Part shown: in pieces, positions 15,323-19,978 of the stretch
Position numbering within the stretch: the first letter of the stretch is position 1
Layout: each line of letters opens with the position of its first letter
Source of the DNA: an uncultured Streptococcus sp.
GTDB taxonomy: Bacteria > Bacillota > Bacilli > Lactobacillales > Streptococcaceae
Length of the DNA stretch: 19,978 nucleotides
NCBI RefSeq assembly: GCF_905372115.1
Contig: NZ_CAJPNR010000038.1
Coordinates: 1 to 19,978 of the forward strand
Reading direction: 5' to 3'
Position numbers and translations under genes: made by a program
The notes under the pieces: generated by a model
Told to the model about the DNA's origin: nothing
Databases searched by the model: none
The model's input: the letters and a program-made list of their open reading frames with translations, nothing else

Positions 15323-15614
15323 AAGTAGATGCTCCGCCCATGGGATAGGACTCGTAGAATGAGGAGGGGAACCGACGAAATGATACGGTAAGTCCGAACC
15401 GCTGAGTGTGAGAGTTTGTTTGAGAAACGTAGTTGACCCTCAAAAGTATCAATTTTCATAGCAAGTTCCTCTTTAGGAGGTTAGATAGATAGTATGATTT
15501 ATTTGGTCGATTAACGGAGCATGTTTCGGTTGACTCGGTTTAGCTACGTAGCAATTAGGTATAGAACTTGTGTTCTTGATAAATTTTAGCTTTTAACATG
15601 GAGGTTTTAAAGAG
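15323..15614. other. Unexplained intergenic region with potential RNA structure
   Basis: 292 bases with no convincing gene. Pairings that can be seen: GGACTCGTA (15348-15356) with TACG-gta-AGTCC (15384-15395); TTTGAG (15419-15424) with CTCAAA (15439-15444); CCTC with GAGG (15468-15480); a 10-base palindrome GCTACGTAGC (15543-15552); AGAAC-TTGT-GTTCT (15563-15576). There is a direct repeat TCGGTT (15526, 15535). The plus frame 15401-15436 reads AECESLFEKRS-stop, which could be a degraded gene tail. No T-run terminator follows rlmD. Short ORFs on the minus strand here (15201-15459) look spurious. Confidence 0.4.
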
Positions 15615-16169
15615 ATGAGAAAGATTGATTGGGACAAAATAAAGACTCGCTTAGATGCTTTGGTCGTCATTGATGAGTATCTAACAGATCCAGACAAGGA
15701 TTGGCTTCGGCTGGTGGTTAAGACTAAGGAAAGCTATGGAGTCCGTTATCTTGTTGACAATGGTTCCGGTGATTCTTTGGATGTGACTTTGATTGACCAA
15801 CTGATTCTCATAAAAGGTTTTGATCGCGAAAATAGTTTAAGCCAGTTTGCTGCAGACGAGTGGAATCAAGACATCATAGACGGATTTTATAAAGGTCTGG
15901 CTGAGAAGTATCAAAAGCATTATTCAGAAGATCAAAAAGATGAAACAACTTTCTTTATCTGGTATGACGGTCAAGTGCATCAAAATACATACCAAGATCA
16001 AGACGGTGGTGAATGGTTATTATCCTATTTTTTTGATAGCTTTGAGAGATTTCGTGAATTTGTGACTAACTATTATTCAATTACCGTAGATGAAGCCTTA
16101 CTAAGAAAACTATACAGTCATGGACATCTTTCAGAAGTAGAATTAGAGCAATTGATTCGCACTGTCTAG
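15615..16169 (+). CDS. Hypothetical acidic cytoplasmic protein
   Basis: 184 residues, which I do not recognise. It has no signal peptide or membrane segment and is rich in Asp, Glu and aromatic residues. Visible features: an N-terminal helix MRKIDWDKIKTRLDALVVID, a likely beta-rich middle (YGVRYLVDNGSGDSLDVTLI), an aromatic block around FFIWYDGQVHQNTYQDQDGGE (about 112-133), and a C-terminal helical part with FERFREFVTNYYSI. The ATG at 15615 has GGAGG about 10 bases upstream, slightly far; a six-codon ORF starting at 15598 ends in an ATGA overlap with it and could help initiation. It stands alone, upstream of a TMEM175 gene. A role as an immunity-type protein is possible but nothing shows it. 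Confidence 0.75.
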   Translation: MRKIDWDKIKTRLDALVVIDEYLTDPDKDWLRLVVKTKESYGVRYLVDNGSGDSLDVTLIDQLILIKGFDRENSLSQFAADEWNQDIIDGFYKGLAEKYQKHYSEDQKDETTFFIWYDGQVHQNTYQDQDGGEWLLSYFFDSFERFREFVTNYYSITVDEALLRKLYSHGHLSEVELEQLIRTV

Positions 16170-16237
16170 ATTTAGGTATTTATGAAGCGGGATAATTATT
16201 AATACCAGAATGTCTTATACTTATATAAAATTAAAAC

Positions 16238-16243
16238 TATAAT
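16238..16243 (+). promoter_or_regulatory. -10 element before the TMEM175-like gene
   Basis: A perfect TATAAT in an AT-rich gap (16170-16310), about 70 bases before the gene. No -35 of quality is seen 16-18 bases upstream, so this is tentative. Confidence 0.3.
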
Positions 16244-16310
16244 GTGACTGATATAGTCCGGCACATGAATAGAATGGAATCGAAAGGATTGTTTGATTAA
16301 AAGAGAACCA

Positions 16311-16880
16311 ATGATTATGGAAAAGGAACGTTTGGGAGCCTTTATTGACGCTGTACTGGCCATCATTATGACTATCTTGGTTTTGGAGTTGGAAAAGCCA
16401 AAAACCTTTGATTTACAAGAACTATGGGAACTTGGAACAAATTTTCTTGCCTATGGTATTTCTTTCTTTTGGCTGGGAGCTATGTGGGTTAATATCTACT
16501 CTTCTTCGCATCTCATTAAAAAAGTTAGCCAAAAAACGGTCTGGGCAACCATTGTCATGCTCTTTTTCTCCTCCCTCTTTCCCTATACCACACAGCTCAT
16601 AGCAAGCCATTTCGACAATGGCAGCATGCAAGCATTCTATGGAGTAATCGTCTTACTCATTACCTTTTCAGTATTATGGTATTACCGTACTTTGGACGAA
16701 GTGAATAACGTAGCTCAGATGCATGAGCTACGTCAAAAACGAAAACGTTGGATGCGATGGGATATTGGCATTAAAATGTTAGGGCTCATCTTGTCTCTGA
16801 CAGTCTTTCCAGCAGGAGTAGGACTGTCAGTCCTAGTAACACTTTTATTTATTGTTATCCCGAGACAATTTAAAGTCTAA
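16311..16880 (+). CDS. TMEM175/DUF1211-family integral membrane protein
   Basis: Bacterial TMEM175 proteins are six-helix tetrameric potassium-permeable channels. This protein begins with the family signature RLGAFIDAVLAIIMTILVLE (7-26), in which the usual F-S-D is F-I-D. Six hydrophobic segments can be drawn (about 11-27, 43-63, 77-97, 108-125, 148-166, 168-185) with a basic loop QKRKRWMRW before the fifth. 189 residues from ATG 16311. The start is uncertain: ATG 16317 begins MEKERLGAF as homologs usually do, and a TTG at 16293 has AAAGGA close by. The protein is likely a cation channel, but selectivity cannot be judged from sequence. Confidence 0.82.
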   Translation: MIMEKERLGAFIDAVLAIIMTILVLELEKPKTFDLQELWELGTNFLAYGISFFWLGAMWVNIYSSSHLIKKVSQKTVWATIVMLFFSSLFPYTTQLIASHFDNGSMQAFYGVIVLLITFSVLWYYRTLDEVNNVAQMHELRQKRKRWMRWDIGIKMLGLILSLTVFPAGVGLSVLVTLLFIVIPRQFKV

Positions 16881-16982
16881 TTGTTTAATCAACTCAGCAG
16901 CTCTTTCTAAGAACGGTTTTACTGCTTTTGATGCTGAGATTTTTGAATTTATATTGTCATGTGTTGCGTTTAATGCTTTCAT
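16845..16982 (-). CDS. Possible small ORF or gene remnant, convergent with TMEM175 gene
   Basis: The minus strand encodes 45 residues (MKALNATHDNINSKISASKA then VKPFLERAAELIKQLDFKLS then RDNNK). This reads like a natural amphipathic helix rather than random AT-rich translation. AGGAG lies about 13 bases upstream of the ATG, too far for a strong site, and an in-frame TGA precedes the ATG. Its end overlaps the last 36 bases of the TMEM175-like gene. It may be a small protein or the surviving C-terminal piece of a lost gene. The overlapping plus-strand frame (16852-17043) looks spurious. Confidence 0.3.
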   Translation of the reverse strand: MKALNATHDNINSKISASKAVKPFLERAAELIKQLDFKLSRDNNK

Positions 16983-17067
16983 TCAAATATTCAGGCTCCT
17001 ATTTTATCCCCGTTTAGAAAAAAACGACCGTCTAAGTTGGTAAATAACTTCAGGAGGTTGATACGCT

Positions 17068-18621
17068 ATGCTTAGATCTTATGTAAGTAAAAAGAATTTA
17101 TTCTTCTATTTTGTGGCGATTATGATTACTTGGCTGGAGGCTGTGATTACACCAGCTTTGATTCAGTATATTGTCTCTAGTTTTACCAATCACCAGTTGC
17201 ATTTGCTGTGGCAGGTCTTGGTTTGGGGGATTGTGGGGAATTTGATTCTCTTGCTGGGTTTGGCAGGTAAACGCTATTACTATGCACGAGTGCTGACAGA
17301 CTTCAAGTCGGGCATTAAGCAGGCCATCTTTCAGACTTTCTTATATAGCCGTCGGATAGCAGATGAAGAGGTTTTGTCCGACCTGGAAAATGATGTAAAA
17401 CAGCTAGAAGATAACTATATTGAGCCGACTGTCATTATCATTTCTTCTTTGGGATTTACAACCGTTTCCATCTGCTATGCTCTCTGGACTAACTTTTATC
17501 TAGGCTTGCTCTTTATCATTTTTTATTCGATACCTGTTCTTTGTAGTAGTATAGGTTCTAAACGCTTGGATACGATTACTAAGCAGAAGTCCATGGCTAA
17601 CCAAGGCTATGTCTCTCAGGTGACCAATATGATTGCGGGTGCTCGTCCCATACGGCATTATCGGGGACAAAGCTTGTTTTACAATCTTTTTTCCAAAGAT
17701 TTGCACAAGGCTTTAGAGCAAGAAATCGCTTATGAAAAGCAACGGACGCTAAACAGTCTCCTTATCAATGGAATTGATGCTTTTTGTTCGGTTGCGCCTA
17801 TTGTCATTGGTGGTTTCATGACCTATTATAACTACCTATCTGCAGCCAGCTTTGTTGGGATTTACCTAGTATCGCATAATATTGGCTACCAATTTCAGGA
17901 GTTATCTTACTTTATCAATACCAGGAAGTCAGCCAAGTCTCTCTGTGATAAATATCAAAAATTGTTGGGAGAGGAGTGGAAAATGCCTTCTGTTCTTGAA
18001 GGTTCCGTCTTTCCTATCCAGCTAGAGCAAGTCAGCGTAGAACGTGATGGTCAAGAAATCCTAGCCCCTTGCGACCTTACCATTGAGGAAGGGGAAAAGA
18101 TTGCCATTATCGGAGAAAGCGGATCAGGAAAAACAACCTTACTGAACCTTATCTATGGTGAAATCAAGCCTAGTCAAGGTCGGATTCGCTACCATGGACA
18201 AGAGCTAAACTCGGATGAACTCTATCAGGCAGGAGCCTACATTCTCCAGTCCAGTCATGTCTTTGATGGTTTGAGCCTAGAGGAAAATATCGCTTTGGGA
18301 CAAGAACTTGATTCTGTAAGGATAGAAAAGATTCTGCAGCAAACTGGTTTGAAAGCTCTCCAAGGCAAAACACCAAGCAATCAAACCCTTTCAGGCGGTG
18401 AGAAGCAGCGGTTAGAAATTGCCCGTGCTCTCTATCACAATCGCCAATTTATCCTGGCTGATGAGGTCAAGGCCAATCTGGATCTAAAAAACCAAGAGAG
18501 AATCAGCCGGCTTCTCTTCTCTTTCCCGCAAGCAGTCGTAGAAGTGATTCATCACTATAGCGAAGAGGACTTGAAGAGCTATGATAAGGTGATAAAATTG
18601 GAGAGATATGTGGAGGCATAG
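17068..18621 (+). CDS. ABC transporter half-molecule: fused permease and ATPase
   Basis: 517 residues with an ABC-exporter layout: about six membrane helices in the first 285 residues (clear ones near 11-35, 47-67, 121-140, 143-161, 232-252, 258-274), then one nucleotide-binding domain. ATPase motifs: Walker A GESGSGKT (349-356), Q-loop ILQSS (392-396), signature LSGGEKQR (441-448), Walker B FILADE (461-466) and the switch histidine in VIHHYSE (494-500). The Walker B/D-loop reads LADEVKANLD instead of the common LDEATSALD, though the catalytic glutamate E466 is present. It should work as a homodimer or with an unlinked partner. AGGAGG is 9 bases before the ATG. It is the only gene in its unit and is followed by a terminator. 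The substrate is unknown; peptide or drug export is possible. Confidence 0.88.
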   Translation: MLRSYVSKKNLFFYFVAIMITWLEAVITPALIQYIVSSFTNHQLHLLWQVLVWGIVGNLILLLGLAGKRYYYARVLTDFKSGIKQAIFQTFLYSRRIADEEVLSDLENDVKQLEDNYIEPTVIIISSLGFTTVSICYALWTNFYLGLLFIIFYSIPVLCSSIGSKRLDTITKQKSMANQGYVSQVTNMIAGARPIRHYRGQSLFYNLFSKDLHKALEQEIAYEKQRTLNSLLINGIDAFCSVAPIVIGGFMTYYNYLSAASFVGIYLVSHNIGYQFQELSYFINTRKSAKSLCDKYQKLLGEEWKMPSVLEGSVFPIQLEQVSVERDGQEILAPCDLTIEEGEKIAIIGESGSGKTTLLNLIYGEIKPSQGRIRYHGQELNSDELYQAGAYILQSSHVFDGLSLEENIALGQELDSVRIEKILQQTGLKALQGKTPSNQTLSGGEKQRLEIARALYHNRQFILADEVKANLDLKNQERISRLLFSFPQAVVEVIHHYSEEDLKSYDKVIKLERYVEA

Positions 18622-18629
18622 ATTTCAGA

Positions 18630-18656
18630 AAGGAGTGGCAGAGGCCGCTCTTTTTC
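18630..18656 (+). terminator. Intrinsic terminator after the ABC transporter gene
   Basis: GAGTGGC (18633-18639) pairs with GCCGCTC (18644-18650) around AGAG. The stem can extend three pairs outward and runs into TTTTTCTCTTTTT. Confidence 0.75.
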
Positions 18657-18701
18657 TCTTTTTGTGGATTGGAAAATAAGATGATTAGCTTTTTTTCCAT
18701 T

Positions 18702-18707
18702 TATAAT
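18702..18707 (+). promoter_or_regulatory. Likely -10 element of the small-ORF/phosphotransferase unit
   Basis: TATAAT in a very AT-rich stretch (TTTATAATATACAAT), with TACAAT at 18709-18714 as an alternative. No clear -35. It is about 40 bases upstream of the ATG at 18748. Confidence 0.4.
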
Positions 18708-18747
18708 ATACAATAAAGTTAACAAAGGAGTATAGAAGAGCGGTGTA

Positions 18748-18879
18748 ATGGATAATAAAAAAACAATTCTGTCTGAAAATATCAGTACAAAAAAGTCAAA
18801 CGAAGATTATGTTGAAGAACTTAATGAACGACTGAATAATTTTAAAAGCTTAAAATATAAAGCGATTTTCTTGAATTAG
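18748..18879 (+). CDS. Small ORF (43 aa), possibly frameshifted
   Basis: Encodes MDNKKTILSENISTKKSNED then YVEELNERLNNFKSLKYKAI then FLN and stop; hydrophilic and helical, not recognised. GAAGAG lies 7 bases before the ATG; a stronger AAAGGAG is about 18 bases away. After codon 38 a change of frame would continue as DFLELEFELYSSVVKLIEEL, open straight into the start of the phosphotransferase gene. This suggests an indel near 18860-18866 cut a longer product short. The gene may be a pseudogene or a genuine short leader ORF. Confidence 0.4.
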   Translation: MDNKKTILSENISTKKSNEDYVEELNERLNNFKSLKYKAIFLN

Positions 18880-18926
18880 AGTTTGAACTATATAGTAGTG
18901 TTGTAAAGTTAATTGAGGAGTTATTG

Positions 18927-19802
18927 ATGGAGTTTATTAGTAAGATAGCCATAAATAAAGGCTGGTCAGATGATAAAAAATATTGTGTTACAGACCAGAA
19001 CCAGCAAAAATATTTATTACGTGTTTCTGATAAAGAAAAGTTAGATTCTAAGAAAATTGAATTTGATATAATGGAGAAAATTGCTTCTCTTGGAGTTCGT
19101 ATGTGTAAACCGATTAAATTTGAACTCTGCGGTGACGAAGTGCATTGTATACACGAGTGGATAGACGGAAAAGATGCAATAGATACCATTTTAACTTATT
19201 CAGAAAAACAACAATACATTTACGGGATAGAAGCAGGAAGAATGCTTAGAAAGATTCATACAATTCCTGCTACAGAAGTTTGTGAAGACTGGGAAATCTT
19301 TTTTAATCGAAAAATTGATGATAAAATCTCTAAATACAAAGAATGTCTCGTACAATATGAAAGCGGTCAAGTCTTTATTGATTTTTTGAATAAAAACCGT
19401 GAACTGCTAAAGAATAGACCCCAAGTTTTCCAACATGGAGATTATCATATTGGGAATTTCATGATTGGAGAAGATCGTGAGATTTATGTGATTGACTTTG
19501 ATCGTTTTGACTTTGGAGATCCTTGGGAGGAGTTCAATCGTATTGTGTGGTCTGCTCAAGTATCTCCCTCTTTTGCATCAGGTATGATAGATGGATATTT
19601 TGATGACAAGGTTCCAGATTTATTTTGGAAACTTCTTGCTGTTTACATTCTAAGTAACTTAATTGGAGCTCTTCCATGGGCTATTCCTTATGAAGAAGAA
19701 GTATCAGTAATGCAAAATCAAGCTAAGGAAATTTTAGAATGGTATGATTATATGAACCGACTAGTCCCAAGTTGGTATATGAACAAGAATAATACTGAAT
19801 GA
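18927..19802 (+). CDS. APH/choline-kinase-fold phosphotransferase
   Basis: 291 residues of the aminoglycoside phosphotransferase superfamily. The catalytic loop VFQHGDYHIGNFMI carries H170, D172 (base) and N177; the metal-binding IDFDRFDFGDPWEEF carries D190 and D192. The N-terminal lobe includes KYLLRVSDKEKLDSKKIEFD, and the hinge reads CIHEWIDGKD (74-83). ATG at 18927 has GAGGAG 6-7 bases upstream; the preceding in-frame TTG is less likely. Members of this superfamily act on antibiotics, choline, sugars or other small alcohols; the substrate here cannot be named, and resistance should not be assumed. AT-rich compared with the aro genes, consistent with transfer. The upstream frame stays open back to about 18862. 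Confidence 0.87.
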   Translation: MEFISKIAINKGWSDDKKYCVTDQNQQKYLLRVSDKEKLDSKKIEFDIMEKIASLGVRMCKPIKFELCGDEVHCIHEWIDGKDAIDTILTYSEKQQYIYGIEAGRMLRKIHTIPATEVCEDWEIFFNRKIDDKISKYKECLVQYESGQVFIDFLNKNRELLKNRPQVFQHGDYHIGNFMIGEDREIYVIDFDRFDFGDPWEEFNRIVWSAQVSPSFASGMIDGYFDDKVPDLFWKLLAVYILSNLIGALPWAIPYEEEVSVMQNQAKEILEWYDYMNRLVPSWYMNKNNTE

Positions 19803-19890
19803 GTGTTGGAATATCAATTTGGAAAGAATTATGCCACGATTACTTGCTCAGATTATAACGAGTCTAATTTATTTAAAAGGAGTGTTGAAA

Positions 19891-19978
19891 GTGATTGATA
19901 AAAGCAATAAAAAATTTGGGGGTAAATTTGCTACAGCACCAATTGAATTTGAGCAATTAATTCTTAAAAGCATTGATT
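19891..19978 (+). CDS. Start of a gene running off the window
   Basis: GTG at 19891 has AAAAGGAG about 8 bases upstream. The frame then stays open to the end of the window (VIDKSNKKFGGKFATAPIEF, then EQLILKSID). Only 29 residues are visible and I do not recognise the family. It lies 88 bases after the phosphotransferase gene with no terminator between them, so the two may be co-transcribed. Confidence 0.6.
   Translation, partial: MIDKSNKKFGGKFATAPIEFEQLILKSID

Noticed and set aside
15201..15459. Two overlapping minus-strand ORFs across the rlmD end
   Set aside because: Low-complexity Ser/Pro-rich translations with no ribosome sites, mostly mirroring the rlmD coding strand.
15323..15460. BOX or RUP repeat element
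   Set aside because: The sequence does not match the boxA or RUP patterns I know.
16852..17043. 63-residue plus-strand ORF after the TMEM175 gene
   Set aside because: Starts inside the preceding gene in another frame and has no ribosome site; the minus-strand reading is more protein-like.
1..19978. CRISPR array, tRNA or rRNA genes
   Set aside because: No regularly spaced repeats, no CCA-type cloverleaf and no rRNA-like sequence were seen.

Overview
The window looks like a chromosomal segment of an oral (mitis/sanguinis-type) Streptococcus. The evidence is the low-to-moderate GC content, strong AGGAGG-type ribosome binding sites, an ISL3-family insertion sequence remnant, a UPF0342 gene inside the aromatic operon, and an aro cluster ending in a LytR-CpsA-Psr gene. 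As I recall it, pneumococcus has the same order. The species cannot be fixed from the sequence alone.

Layout. 1-803: decayed ISL3-type insertion sequence on the minus strand, its transposase broken by an in-frame TGA and by loss of the N-terminal half. 804-836: a strong palindromic terminator. 842-3037 (minus): lipoteichoic acid synthase. 3038-3287: divergent promoter region. 3288-9784 (plus): first aromatic operon, consisting of an RlmI/RlmK-type rRNA methyltransferase, aroD, aroE, aroB, aroC, tyrA and a UPF0342 gene. The junctions are tight or overlapping. 9785-9916: two tandem intrinsic terminators followed by an extended -10 promoter. 9917-13867 (plus): aroA, aroK, pheA and psr. 13868-13951: a promoter fused to the psr terminator. 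13952-15322 (plus): RlmD/RlmCD-type 23S rRNA uridine methyltransferase with no Fe-S cysteines. 15323-15614: unexplained intergenic stretch with potential RNA structure. 15615-19978: more AT-rich accessory genes, namely an unrecognised acidic protein, a TMEM175/DUF1211 membrane protein, a small minus-strand ORF, an ABC half-transporter, a small ORF that may be frameshifted, an APH-fold phosphotransferase, and the first codons of another gene.

Function. AroB, AroD, AroE, AroK, AroA and AroC cover six of the seven steps from DAHP to chorismate-level metabolism; only DAHP synthase is absent. TyrA and PheA then lead toward tyrosine and phenylalanine, and both carry C-terminal ACT domains that suggest feedback inhibition. 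No chorismate mutase is present, so both it and DAHP synthase must be encoded elsewhere. LtaS and Psr are cell-envelope enzymes flanking the amino-acid block.

The most interesting points are these. The first aro operon appears to start with a leaderless mRNA. Both rRNA methyltransferases lack cysteines typical of their best-known relatives. The two terminators between the aro operons could refold into a competing hairpin. The psr/rlmD junction has a promoter whose transcript skips the terminator. The region after rlmD looks like an accessory insertion site with scars. I did not find a clear, self-contained new defence or biosynthetic system.
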